Positions 17,224 through 27,346 of a stretch of DNA of 64,000 nt are shown one piece after another. The stretch's first letter is position 1. The number at the start of each line of letters is the position of its first letter. Below the pieces are notes generated by a model, which worked only from the letters and a program-made list of their open reading frames with translations, did no database searches and was not told the DNA's origin. Source of the stretch: Pseudoclavibacter chungangensis (GTDB lineage Bacteria; Actinomycetota; Actinomycetes; Actinomycetales; Microbacteriaceae). Location: assembly GCF_013410545.1 (NCBI RefSeq), contig NZ_JACCFV010000001.1, positions 1,302,001-1,366,000 on the forward strand, read 5' to 3'. The position numbers and the translations under genes were made by a program.

Positions 17224-17628
17224 ATGACGCAGTATCGGATCAGTGATGCGGCTGCACTGCTCGGGGTCAGCGACGACACCGTGCGGCGCTGGGTCGCCGA
17301 CGGCCATCTCACCGCCACCAAGGACGAGTCCGGGCGACAGGTCGTGCCAGGGGCGGAGCTCGCCGAGCGCGCCAAGGCGATCGCCCCGGAGGTCGTCGAC
17401 CGGTCGCGGGTGCGCCGCAGTGCGCGCAACCGCTTCGTCGGCCTCGTGACCGAGGTCCGGATCGAGGGCCTCATGGCCCAGATCGAGCTGCAGTGCGGCC
17501 CGCACCGAGTGGTGTCGCTCATGTCCGCCGAGGCCGCCCGCGAGCTGCAGCTCGAGGTCGGGTCGACGGGTATCGCCGTGGTGAAAGCGACCACGGTCAT
17601 CATCGAAACGGAAGAGGAAGCCTCGTGA
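17224..17628 (+). CDS. Molybdate-responsive HTH-TOBE regulator/molbindin
   Basis: A 134-residue protein joining an excisionase/MerR-like winged helix-turn-helix (YRISDAAALLGVSDDTVRRWV) to a Mop/TOBE domain (RNRFVGLVTEVRIEGLMAQIEL to GSTGIAVVKATTVIIE). TOBE domains of this kind bind molybdate. The protein therefore probably senses intracellular molybdate and controls the transporter operon it heads, a job done by ModE in Proteobacteria. It overlaps modA by four bases (GTGA). A plain molbindin role is possible, but the N-terminal HTH argues for DNA binding. Confidence 0.8.
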   Translation: MTQYRISDAAALLGVSDDTVRRWVADGHLTATKDESGRQVVPGAELAERAKAIAPEVVDRSRVRRSARNRFVGLVTEVRIEGLMAQIELQCGPHRVVSLMSAEAARELQLEVGSTGIAVVKATTVIIETEEEAS

Positions 17629-18473
17629 ACACGCGAACGGACACCCGCATCGGAACGGGGGCGCGACGCCGCCTCGCCACCGCGACCGCCCTGCTCGGCG
17701 CCCTGCTCCTCGCGGGCTGCTCGAGCACGCAGAGCCCGCCCGCGGCGACCGAGTCGACGGACGACTCGGCGCTCACGGGACAGTTGACGATCTACGCCGC
17801 CGCGTCGCTCACCGAGGCGTTCGACGAGCTCGCGACGCAGTTCGAGGCGGCGAACCCGGGAGTCGAGGTCGTCCCGATCACCTACGACGGATCGTCCGTC
17901 CTCGCGACGCAGCTCATCGGGGGGGCGCCCGCCGACGTCTTCGCGTCCGCCGACCAGAAGAACATGCAGAAGGTCGTCGACGCGGGTCTCGCGGACGAGC
18001 CCGTCGATTTCGCGACGAACGTCCTCCAGATCGCCGTGGCGCCGGGGAACCCGCTCGGCATCACGGGGCTCGCCGATCTCGCGGACGGCGTGAAGACGCG
18101 GGCCGACGGGAGTCCCGCGTCGGTCGTGCTCTGTGCCCCGGACGTGCCCTGCGGTGCCGCCTCGAAGACGCTCATCGACGCTGCCGGGATCACGGTCACG
18201 CCCGTGAGCGAGGAGCAGAACGTGACCTCCGTGCTCACGAAGGTGAAGTCCGGCGAGGCCGATGCCGGTCTCGTGTACGTCACCGACGTGACCGCGGCGG
18301 GCGACGCCGTCGAGGGCGTTGCCATCGAGGGGGCGGACGCCGCCACGAACGTCTACCCGGTGACATCGCTCAAGGCCGCGGCCAACCCGGAGGCGGCGGC
18401 GGCGTTCGTCGCGTTCGTGACGTCGGCCGAGGGGCAGCAGCTCCTCGACTCCTACGGCTTCGGCGCACCGTGA
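17625..18473 (+). CDS. modA: Molybdate ABC transporter substrate-binding lipoprotein
   Basis: A 282-residue secreted binding protein. The twin-Arg-containing signal (GARRRLATATALLGALL) ends in the lipobox LLAGC with Cys32 as the lipid-anchored residue, followed by a Ser/Thr/Pro linker. The mature part has the ModA signatures LTIYAAASLTEAFDELA, the oxyanion-binding Ser-rich loop (YDGSSVLATQLIGGAPADVFASAD) and GLVYVTDV. It binds molybdate or tungstate outside the membrane and delivers it to ModB. Start GTG 17625 overlaps the upstream stop; the downstream junction with modB is also GTGA. Confidence 0.92.
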   Translation: MNTRTDTRIGTGARRRLATATALLGALLLAGCSSTQSPPAATESTDDSALTGQLTIYAAASLTEAFDELATQFEAANPGVEVVPITYDGSSVLATQLIGGAPADVFASADQKNMQKVVDAGLADEPVDFATNVLQIAVAPGNPLGITGLADLADGVKTRADGSPASVVLCAPDVPCGAASKTLIDAAGITVTPVSEEQNVTSVLTKVKSGEADAGLVYVTDVTAAGDAVEGVAIEGADAATNVYPVTSLKAAANPEAAAAFVAFVTSAEGQQLLDSYGFGAP

Positions 18474-19306
18474 CGAGTGGGCGGACGACGGAGGCGCTCC
18501 GCGAGCACACGCGTGCCGCGGGGCGCTTCCCCGTCTGGCTCTACGTCCCCGCCGCGATCGGTGCGCTCACGCTCCTGCTCCCGCTCGCGGCCCTGCTCCT
18601 CCGGCTCGACGGGCCCGGCGTCATCGCGTCCGTCACCTCGCCCGCCGCGCTGCAGGCCCTCGGCCTGTCGATCTCGACCGCGTCGGTCGCGACGGTCGTG
18701 TGTCTCGTGCTCGGTGTGCCGCTCGCGTTCGTCATCGCGCGCAGCGATCCGCGCCTTGCCGCGGTCCTGCGGACGCTCACGACCCTGCCACTCGTCCTGC
18801 CGCCCCTCGTCGGTGGTATCGCACTCCTCTCGCTGCTCGGACGCACGGGGCTGTTCGGCGAGGCGCTCGGCCTCGTCGGCATCCGGATCCCGTTCACGAC
18901 CGCCGCGGTCGTGATCGCGCAGGTGTTCGTCGCCATGCCCTTCCTCGTCGTGTCCGTCGAGGGCGCGCTCCGCACGGCGGGAACGTCCTACGAGGGCGTC
19001 GCCGCGGGGCTCGGTGCGGGCCGGTTCACCGTGTTCCGCCGCATCACGCTGCCGCTCGTCGCCCCCGGACTCGTCTCGGGTGCCGTCCTGTGCTTCGCGC
19101 GGGCGCTCGGCGAGTTCGGTGCGACGGCGCTGTTCGCGGGGAACGCCGCGGGGACGACCAGGACCATGCCGCTCGCGATCTACACGGCCTTCAACGGTGC
19201 GGGCGTGAGCGAGGACACGGCGATCGCGCTCTCGCTCATGCTGATCGTCGTCGCGGTCGGTGTTCTCGTGCTCATGCGGGGCTGGCGAGCGGACGCGGCA
19301 CGGTGA
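18470..19306 (+). CDS. modB: Molybdate ABC transporter permease
   Basis: A 278-residue inner-membrane permease with six transmembrane helices. Its cytoplasmic EAA-type loop (EGVAAGLGAGRFTVFRRITLP) docks the ATPase, and the signatures GIALLSLLGRTGLFG and ARALGEFGATALFAGN are typical of ModB/CysT. It forms the channel of the ModABC importer. The GTG start overlaps modA and its end overlaps modC, both by four bases, indicating tight stoichiometric coupling. Confidence 0.92.
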   Translation: MTSGRTTEALREHTRAAGRFPVWLYVPAAIGALTLLLPLAALLLRLDGPGVIASVTSPAALQALGLSISTASVATVVCLVLGVPLAFVIARSDPRLAAVLRTLTTLPLVLPPLVGGIALLSLLGRTGLFGEALGLVGIRIPFTTAAVVIAQVFVAMPFLVVSVEGALRTAGTSYEGVAAGLGAGRFTVFRRITLPLVAPGLVSGAVLCFARALGEFGATALFAGNAAGTTRTMPLAIYTAFNGAGVSEDTAIALSLMLIVVAVGVLVLMRGWRADAAR

Positions 19307-20502
19307 CCGCGCCGGTCGGGGACACGCTCCGCATCGACGCCGCGCTCGACCGCCCGGGGTTCCGGCTCGAGGTCGCCGTGACCGCGGAGCCGGACGAGGT
19401 CGTCGCCGTGCTCGGTCCCAACGGGTCCGGGAAGTCGACCCTACTCGGCCTCGTCTCTGGCGACATCGACCCGACGGACGGGGTCGTGCGGATCGGCGCG
19501 CACGAACTGAGCCGGGCGGGGGAGCGCGGCGTTCCACCCGCCGCGCGCGGCGTGGGACTGCTCGGACAGCGCGCCCTGCTCTTCCCGCATCTCAGCGTGC
19601 TCGAGAACGTCGCGTTCGGCCCTCGCGCGCAGGGCCGGCGCGCGGCCGACGCCCGGGCCGCCGCGGCGGAGTGGCTCGAGCGCGTCGGCCTCGCGGACTT
19701 CGCTGCACGCAGGCCCTCGGAACTCTCGGGCGGCCAGCAACAGCGCGCCGCGCTCGCCCGCGTGCTCGCCGCCCGACCGCGTGTGCTGCTGCTCGACGAG
19801 CCTTTCGCTGCGCTCGACGTCGAGGCGGCCGTGCAGATGCGGCGCCTCGTCCGCGAACAGCGCGCCGCGCTCGGCGTCCCGATGCTCCTCGTGACCCACG
19901 ATCCCGTCGACGTCGTCGTCCTCGCCGATCGGGCGATCGTGCTCGATGCCGGTCGTGTCGTCGACGAGGGCAGCGTGACGGACGTGCTCGGGGCGCCGCG
20001 GACCCCGTTCGCGGCTGCGCTCGCCGGAGTGAATCTGCTCGCGGGTCGCGTCGCCGACGACGGGTCGGTCCGGCTCCGCGACGGCCTCGTCCTGCATCCG
20101 TCACTCGACGGTGCCGGGGTCGGTGCCGGTGACGAGGTCTCGGTCTCCTTCGCACCGAGCGCCGTGCGCGTACGCGGCATCGCGGCGGGCGGCGGGGACG
20201 CGAACGACGCGGGTGCGAACGACGCGGACCGGGAACGGCACGACCACTGGCGAGGCGTCGTGTCGTCGCTCGAGCCCGTGCGGGGAGGCGTGCGTGTCGT
20301 GTGCGACGAGCACCCCGGGGTGTCCGCCGATCTGCCGACGGCGTCGGCGCTCGCGCAGGGTGTCGAGCCGGGCGTCGTCGTGCACTTCGCGATCGAGGTG
20401 CGTGACATCACGGTTCGGGCGGAGCGCCACGGGGACGGTGCGGAACAGCCGGACGAGCCGCTCGCGACCACGAACCACTCGAGGGACGGCTCGCGCCGCT
20501 GA
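19303..20502 (+). CDS. modC: Molybdate ABC transporter ATP-binding protein
   Basis: A 399-residue ATPase of the ModABC importer. Walker A GPNGSGKST is at 38-46, the Q loop is GLLGQRALLFPHLSV, the signature LSGGQQQRAALARVL starts at about 141, Walker B is VLLLDEPFAALD and the switch His is in LLVTHDP. After about residue 240 comes a C-terminal regulatory region with one TOBE/Mop-like domain (DHWRGVVSSLEPVRGGVRVV), interrupted by a low-complexity Asn/Asp/Ala stretch. It is last in the four-gene operon. Its stop lies two bases from the convergent stop of the next gene, with no terminator hairpin between them. Confidence 0.92.
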   Translation: MTAPVGDTLRIDAALDRPGFRLEVAVTAEPDEVVAVLGPNGSGKSTLLGLVSGDIDPTDGVVRIGAHELSRAGERGVPPAARGVGLLGQRALLFPHLSVLENVAFGPRAQGRRAADARAAAAEWLERVGLADFAARRPSELSGGQQQRAALARVLAARPRVLLLDEPFAALDVEAAVQMRRLVREQRAALGVPMLLVTHDPVDVVVLADRAIVLDAGRVVDEGSVTDVLGAPRTPFAAALAGVNLLAGRVADDGSVRLRDGLVLHPSLDGAGVGAGDEVSVSFAPSAVRVRGIAAGGGDANDAGANDADRERHDHWRGVVSSLEPVRGGVRVVCDEHPGVSADLPTASALAQGVEPGVVVHFAIEVRDITVRAERHGDGAEQPDEPLATTNHSRDGSRR

Positions 20503-20504
20503 GT

Positions 20505-20972
20505 TCAGATCGCGTCGTGGCTCGTGCGGATCCCGGCACCCGTGAGGGCCGCGACGAGCGCCGCGAGCGGTGCGAGGGGCGCGGGCACGCCGGAGGCGGG
20601 TCGTCCACTTCGCTCGACGACCTCACCGTGCGTGACCGTGCGGTCGCCGATCCGGGCGAGTGGCGAACCCGACCAGACGGCGTCGCGGGACGTCCCCGCG
20701 CTAGCCGGCGTCCCCGTGTCGGTATCGGTGTCCGTGAGGACGAGACCGAGGCTCGCGGCGGCGAGCGCACGGCACAGGCCCTCCGTCTCGTCGATCGGCG
20801 GCAGCCTGAGCGTGCCCGACTTCGCGTCGTCGGTGTCGGCGAGGTGGCGGACGAGCGTGTCGACCCGACGTGCGAGCTGGGCGATCGTCATGCTCGTGCC
20901 CGCCACGTCGACGGTCGCATCGGGTGCCGTCTCGACCGCGGATTCGAGCGCGAAGGGGATGGACAGGCTCAT
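20505..20972 (-). CDS. Hypothetical protein resembling a shrunken AMP-binding (adenylation) domain start
   Basis: A 155-residue protein starting at ATG 20972 with AGGAGG upstream. The first about 70 residues follow the pattern of acyl-CoA synthetase N-termini (SIPFALESAVETAPDATVDV, then TIAQLARRVDTLVRHLA and RALAAASLGLVLTDTD). The second part has a lone IGDRTVTHGEVVERSG segment that resembles the post-A3 ITHRELV stretch. No complete phosphate loop or catalytic Lys motif is present, so it is not an active adenylating enzyme. It could be a degenerate remnant or a small protein of its own. It is divergent from the HspR-controlled clp gene and shares its upstream region. Confidence 0.5.
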   Translation of the reverse strand: MSLSIPFALESAVETAPDATVDVAGTSMTIAQLARRVDTLVRHLADTDDAKSGTLRLPPIDETEGLCRALAAASLGLVLTDTDTDTGTPASAGTSRDAVWSGSPLARIGDRTVTHGEVVERSGRPASGVPAPLAPLAALVAALTGAGIRTSHDAI

Positions 20973-21055
20973 GGCGACCTCCTCGGTGGGTGACAGCACC
21001 GTAGTGGATGCGCCCGGGGAGCGCGTGAGGACCGCAGCCGTTCGCCGTCCGTGAA

Positions 21056-21076
21056 CTTGAGCGGAATCGACTCAAC
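21056..21076. promoter_or_regulatory. HAIR-like HspR operator 1
   Basis: CTTGAGC-N7-ACTCAAC matches the HspR-associated inverted repeat (CTTGAGT-N7-ACTCAAG) at 12 of 14 arm positions. It covers the probable -35 element (TCAACA, 21072-21077) of the clp promoter. Confidence 0.7.
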
Positions 21077-21094
21077 AAGCCAGTCCGTGCGGAA

Positions 21095-21100
21095 TACGCT
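21095..21100 (+). promoter_or_regulatory. -10 box of the clp promoter
   Basis: TACGCT, with a TCAACA -35-like hexamer 17 nt upstream; it lies between the two HAIR operators. Confidence 0.5.
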
Positions 21101-21117
21101 GTGCTCCCCATCGTTGA

Positions 21118-21138
21118 GTTGAGTAACGCACACTCAAG
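21118..21138. promoter_or_regulatory. HAIR-like HspR operator 2
   Basis: GTTGAGT-N7-ACTCAAG matches the HAIR consensus at 13 of 14 arm positions. It sits just downstream of the expected transcription start and just ahead of the Shine-Dalgarno of the clp gene. Confidence 0.75.
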
Positions 21139-21155
21139 TTCCAGGGAGGACCACC

Positions 21156-23702
<2,547 letters not shown>

Positions 23703-23713
23703 CCCGAGGACGG

Positions 23714-23749
23714 AACGACCCCGCCGTGCGCGCACACGGCGGGGTCGTT
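23714..23749. terminator. Perfect 15-bp hairpin after the clp gene
   Basis: AACGACCCCGCCGTG pairs perfectly with 23735-23749 across a 6-nt loop. It lies between convergent genes and could stop transcription from both sides; only two T residues follow on the plus strand. Confidence 0.75.
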
Positions 23750-23839
23750 CGCGTTCGGACGCGTCGGGCGGCTCGGCACCCCGGACGGCTCGGCTCGTCG
23801 GACGGTTCACGCCTCGAGCGCACCGGCCCGTCGGACGAT

Positions 23840-24727
23840 TCAGTGTCCCGCGTCGTCGGTGCCTGCGGCACGGGTCCGCGCGAGCTCCTGCGCCTCGCGG
23901 AGCCGCGTCACCTCGTCGCGCAGGGCCCGGATCTCCGTGAGGAGGAGGTCGTCGCGTTCGGCGGCGGCATCCCGAGCGGAGGTGTTCGCGTCCGCTCCCG
24001 CGACGTCGGTCGCGGCGGCGGCCTGTTCCTCGTCTCGCTGTGTGCTGAGTGCCTCCGTCGTGACCGCGATGAAGAGGTTCAGCACGACGAACGTCGACAC
24101 GATCGTGTAGAGGATGAAGAACGGCCAGGCCACCGGCTCCTGCTCCGCGAGCGGCATGACGATGTCGAACCAGCCGTCGCCGATGAGCAGCCGGAACAGC
24201 GAGATGCCCGAGCGTGCGAGGTCACCGAAGTGATCGGGCCGGATCGACCCGAACAGCGTCGTCGAGACGATCACGAACACGTAGCCGATGATCACGAGCA
24301 GACCGGCGATCGACGCGATGCCCGGGATCGCGCTCAGCAGCGCACCGACGACACGGCGCATGGAGTGGACCTGCGACAGGAGCCGCAGCACCCGCAGCAC
24401 GCGCAGCACACGGACGACCTGCATGCCGGGCAGTGCCGGGACGTACGAGACCGCGACGATGATGAAATCGAACACCGACCAGCCGTCCCGGAAGAACGAC
24501 CACCCGTAGGCGACGAGGCGGAGCACGATCTCGACGGTGAAGACGCCCACGACGAACCAGTTGAACGCGACGATCACGCCGCCGAACCGGTCCATGACGG
24601 CGGGGTAGGTCTCGAGGCCGAGCACGACCGCGTTCACGAGGATGAGGGTCGTGATCGTGTTCTGGAACGTGCGGGACTCGACGATGGTCGCGACGCGTGC
24701 GCGAGCGGGGGAGGCTGGAGTCGGCAC
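23840..24727 (-). CDS. Voltage-gated ion channel, NaChBac/BacNav-like, with atypical selectivity filter
   Basis: A 295-residue six-helix ion transporter domain protein. S1-S3 lie within 20-100. S4 carries Arg106, Arg109, Arg112 and Arg115 at every third position (RVLRVLRVLRLL). The pore loop has I182-G-D-G-W-F-D188 as filter, and S6 includes NLFIAVTTEAL. A C-terminal coiled coil (ERDDLLLTEIRALRDEVTRLREAQE) matches the tetramerising helix of BacNav channels. The classic Na+ filter is TLESW; here Asp replaces the Glu and Gly follows, closer to the TLEGWVD filter I recall for the calcium-selective CavMr. Ion selectivity is therefore uncertain. Start GTG 24727 comes 6 nt after a TAGGCT -10 box. 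Confidence 0.85.
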   Translation of the reverse strand: MPTPASPARARVATIVESRTFQNTITTLILVNAVVLGLETYPAVMDRFGGVIVAFNWFVVGVFTVEIVLRLVAYGWSFFRDGWSVFDFIIVAVSYVPALPGMQVVRVLRVLRVLRLLSQVHSMRRVVGALLSAIPGIASIAGLLVIIGYVFVIVSTTLFGSIRPDHFGDLARSGISLFRLLIGDGWFDIVMPLAEQEPVAWPFFILYTIVSTFVVLNLFIAVTTEALSTQRDEEQAAAATDVAGADANTSARDAAAERDDLLLTEIRALRDEVTRLREAQELARTRAAGTDDAGH

Positions 24728-24733
24728 GGTGCG

Positions 24734-24739
24734 AGCCTA
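24734..24739 (-). promoter_or_regulatory. -10 box of a leaderless start (ion channel)
   Basis: On the minus strand TAGGCT is followed by 6 nt and the GTG at 24727. Confidence 0.55.
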
Positions 24740-24770
24740 TGAGCTCCCGACGACACGCTGCGTCCGACAC

Positions 24771-24776
24771 TAGGCT
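24771..24776 (+). promoter_or_regulatory. -10 box of a leaderless start (Nif3 protein)
   Basis: TAGGCT is followed by 6 nt and the ATG at 24783. This and the ion channel promoter form a divergent pair with the same hexamer. Confidence 0.6.
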
Positions 24777-24782
24777 GACGTC

Positions 24783-25607
24783 ATGTCCGCGACGCTCCGA
24801 GACCTGCTCGACACGTTCGAGGCGATGTGGCCCGCGGGCCGCGCCGAGTCGTGGGACTCGGTCGGGCTCGTGACGGGCGACCCGGCCGCGCCCGTCTCGC
24901 GTATCCTGCTCGCGGTCGACGCCGTGGACGAGACGATCGTCGAGGCCGAGGAGCTCGGCGCGGACCTGCTCGTGACGCACCACCCGGTGCTGCTGCGCGG
25001 CGTGCACACGATCGCGGAGACGACCGCGAAGGGGAACCTGCTCGCCCGCCTCGTCCGCGCCGGCTGTGCGCTCATGGCCGCACACACGAACGCCGATGTC
25101 GTCGAGCGCGGCACGTCCGACGAGCTCGCCCGCCGACTCCGACTCGTCGACACCGAGCCCATCGAGCCCGCCGCCGACGACGCCACCCTCGGCCTCGGTC
25201 GCGTCGGTCGGCTGCCCGAGCCGCTCACGCTCGGCGCACTCGCGATCACCGTCGCCAAGATCCTCCCGGCCACCGCGACGGGCGTCCGCGTCGCCGGCGA
25301 CTTCGACGCCGAGGTCGAGCGCATCGCCGTCTGCGGGGGTGCCGGGGACTCGTTCCTCGCGGACCCGGCCGTCGTCGGCGCCGACGTCTACATCACGAGC
25401 GATCTCCGTCACCATCCCGCCTCGGAGGCTCGCGAGCAGGCGCGGCTCGCGGGCGGCCGCCCGTTCCTCGTCGACACGTCGCACTGGGCGAGCGAATGGC
25501 TCTTCCTCGACGGCGCCGCCGAGGAGTTGCGTCGCCGCCACCCCGACGTCGAGGTGGTCGTGAGCGAACGCAACACCGACCCCTGGGACTTCGCCGTCCC
25601 GCAGTAG
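24783..25607 (+). CDS. Nif3-like dinuclear metal centre protein (YbgI/YqfO family)
   Basis: A 274-residue member of the Nif3 family, which forms a hexameric ring with a two-metal site in each subunit. Expected metal ligands are visible: LLVTHHPVL (His66, His67), AAHTNAD, and near the C-terminus DTSHWASEW with His and Glu. The family is sometimes annotated as GTP cyclohydrolase 1 type 2 homolog; the true role is not settled. In Actinobacteria it is almost always followed by the coiled-coil zinc-ribbon protein gene, as here (44 nt downstream). Length is short, like bacterial YbgI, without the PII-like insertion. Confidence 0.88.
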   Translation: MSATLRDLLDTFEAMWPAGRAESWDSVGLVTGDPAAPVSRILLAVDAVDETIVEAEELGADLLVTHHPVLLRGVHTIAETTAKGNLLARLVRAGCALMAAHTNADVVERGTSDELARRLRLVDTEPIEPAADDATLGLGRVGRLPEPLTLGALAITVAKILPATATGVRVAGDFDAEVERIAVCGGAGDSFLADPAVVGADVYITSDLRHHPASEAREQARLAGGRPFLVDTSHWASEWLFLDGAAEELRRRHPDVEVVVSERNTDPWDFAVPQ

Positions 25608-25651
25608 CTCCCGGCCGTCGCCCCGCGACGGTCGACGACAATGAGGAGAAC

Positions 25652-26389
25652 ATGAAAGCCGATCCCGCCATCCAGCGTCGCCTGCTCGACCTCGCGGCAC
25701 TCGACGCCTCCCGGGCGCGTCTCCAGCACCGGGCCAACACCATTCCGGAGCAGAAGGCGCTCGGCGAACTCGAACAGGCCCGCGTCGAGCACCGTGCCTG
25801 GGTCGCACGCGCCGTCGGTGCGCTCGAGGACGCGCAGACCGAGCTCGCCCGCATCGAGTCCGACACGCAGCTCGTCGAGCAGCGACTCACGCGCGACCGG
25901 GACCGGCTCGAGAAGACCTCGTCGGTGAAGGACGTCGCCGCGCTCGAGAGCGAGATCGCGACGCTCACGCGGCGTCGCAGCGATCTCGACGACATCCAGC
26001 TCGAGCTGATGGAGCGGGTCGAGGAGCACGAGGCCGAACTCGCGCGCGCCCGCGACGCGCAGCTCGCGGTCGAGCAGGAGGCCGAGGTCCTCATCACGAA
26101 GCGCGACGAGGTGCGCCGGGAACTGCAGGCCGAGGCGAAGGTCATCGCCGGGGGACGCGCGACGGTCGTCGCGGACCTCCCCGCCGATCTGCTCGAGCTC
26201 TACGAGAAGCAGCGCACGCGCTACGGCGTCGGGGCGGCCGAACTCGTGGGTGCCCTCACGACCGGCTCGAACGTCACGCTCGACAACGTCGATCTCGCGC
26301 GCGTCCTCGCCGCGGCACCCGACGATGTCGTCCTGTGCCCAGATTCGAGCGCGATTCTCGTTCGGACGGAGCGTTCCGCGACGGCATGA
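25652..26389 (+). CDS. Coiled-coil DUF164/CdsZ-type protein with a degenerate zinc ribbon
   Basis: A 245-residue protein. Residues 1-170 form an antiparallel coiled coil (LLDLAALDASRARLQHR, ELARIESDTQLVEQRLTRDRDRLEKTSSVKD split into helices, then ELMERVEEHEAELARARDAQ). The C-terminal about 60 residues align with the C4 zinc ribbon of this family. However, the first CxxC is replaced by LTTGS and the second reads CPDSS, so three of the four zinc cysteines are missing. The surrounding residues (LLELYEKQR, DLARVLAAAPDDVV, AILVRTE) remain conserved. Normal members bind nucleic acid or translation-linked partners through the ribbon; that function is probably altered. AGGAG precedes ATG 25652. rnpB follows immediately, as in many Actinobacteria. 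Confidence 0.82.
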   Translation: MKADPAIQRRLLDLAALDASRARLQHRANTIPEQKALGELEQARVEHRAWVARAVGALEDAQTELARIESDTQLVEQRLTRDRDRLEKTSSVKDVAALESEIATLTRRRSDLDDIQLELMERVEEHEAELARARDAQLAVEQEAEVLITKRDEVRRELQAEAKVIAGGRATVVADLPADLLELYEKQRTRYGVGAAELVGALTTGSNVTLDNVDLARVLAAAPDDVVLCPDSSAILVRTERSATA

Positions 26390-26406
26390 CCCGGCGAGCG
26401 TCGGGG

Positions 26407-26412
26407 TAGGAT
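26407..26412 (+). promoter_or_regulatory. -10 box of rnpB
   Basis: TAGGAT lies 8-9 nt before the first base of the P1 helix, as expected for the RNase P RNA promoter. Confidence 0.5.
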
Positions 26413-26420
26413 CGACGAAG

Positions 26421-26779
26421 CGAACGGGCCGGCCAGACGGTCGCGTCATCCGGCAACGGATGCCGAGGAACGTCCGGGCTCCACAGGGCAGGACGGTGGG
26501 TAACACCCACCCGGGGCAACCCGCGAGACAGTGCCACAGAAAACAGACCGCCCCCTCGGGGGTCAGGGTGAAAAGGTGGGGTAAGAGCCCACCGGGTGCC
26601 TGGTGACAGGCATCGCACGGTAAACCTCGTCCGGAGCAAGGTCAGACAGGGGACGGTGACGCTGCCCGCCGAGTCCCCGGGTGGACCGCTGGAGGCGTGC
26701 GGCGACGTACGCCCGAGAGAGATGGCCGTCACGGGCTTCGGCCCGGACAGAACCCGGCGTACCGGCCGACCCGTTCGCA
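26421..26779 (+). ncRNA. rnpB: RNase P RNA, bacterial class A
   Basis: The catalytic RNA that matures tRNA 5' ends. The 5' strand cgaacgggccggcc pairs with ggccgacccgttcg at the 3' end (helix P1). Universal elements are present: GAGGAACGTCCGGGCTCC (the conserved 5' CR-I region, with one change from GAGGAAAGTCC), the ACAGAAAACAGACCGCC segment, GGGTGAAAAGGTGGGGTAAG with the following GAGCCCACCG, and a late AGAGAGATGG region (CR-V). Length, about 359 nt, is normal for actinobacterial type A. Ends are set by P1 pairing and may be off by a few bases. Confidence 0.95.
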
Positions 26780-26854
26780 TCGACATCGGTCCGGGAACCA
26801 CTGCCTCGGACCACGACGCACGCTCGTACGTCTCCGCTCGCGACGGGAGGGACC

Positions 26855-27280
26855 ATGCCGGAGAGCGACGCCCGGGCCGTGCGGTCCGCGTTCATCACGA
26901 ACGTCGAGGACAGCATCCGTCGCCGTGAGCCCGTCGAGCGGACGTGGGGCGACATCGTCTGGGCGTGGTGCGACGTGGACGGAGCGGTCGTCACGGCGGT
27001 CGCCCAGCTCGCGGACATGCCGTTCCCGCTCGGGATCCGGCTCGATTGCAACTGGTCGATGCGTCCCGACGAGTGGGAGTTCCAGGCATGGATGCTCGCC
27101 GAGGTCATCATCGAACCGCACGGCACCGACGTGTCGGTCTTCCGCTGCAGCCACGGTGGGATCGGGTGGATGGGGGACCTGGACGGCTTCGAGGATGCCG
27201 GGGAGCTCGCGCTCACCGAATCGCGGACCGACCCTGACGTGCCTCGTCCAGGAGCTCGGCGCATCCCCCTCGGGCGGTAG
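26855..27280 (+). CDS. Hypothetical protein
   Basis: A 141-residue acidic, Trp-rich soluble protein (TWGDIVWAWCDVDGAVV, RLDCNWSMRPDEWEFQAWML, CSHGGIGWMGDLDGF). No signal peptide, membrane segment or known motif is seen. The codon pattern is typical of the window and GGGAGG stands four to nine bases before ATG 26855, so it is likely expressed. It lies between rnpB and a strong terminator and converges on ppgK. I do not recognise the family. Confidence 0.6.
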   Translation: MPESDARAVRSAFITNVEDSIRRREPVERTWGDIVWAWCDVDGAVVTAVAQLADMPFPLGIRLDCNWSMRPDEWEFQAWMLAEVIIEPHGTDVSVFRCSHGGIGWMGDLDGFEDAGELALTESRTDPDVPRPGARRIPLGR

Positions 27281-27300
27281 CGCTGATCGCGTACGACACG

Positions 27301-27338
27301 GACGCGGGGCCCGGCGAACAGGCGCCGGGCCCCGCGTC
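27301..27338. terminator. Perfect 16-bp hairpin between convergent genes
   Basis: GACGCGGGGCCCGGCG pairs with 27323-27338 around a 6-nt loop. It separates the hypothetical gene from ppgK. Confidence 0.8.
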
Positions 27339-27346
27339 GCGATCGG

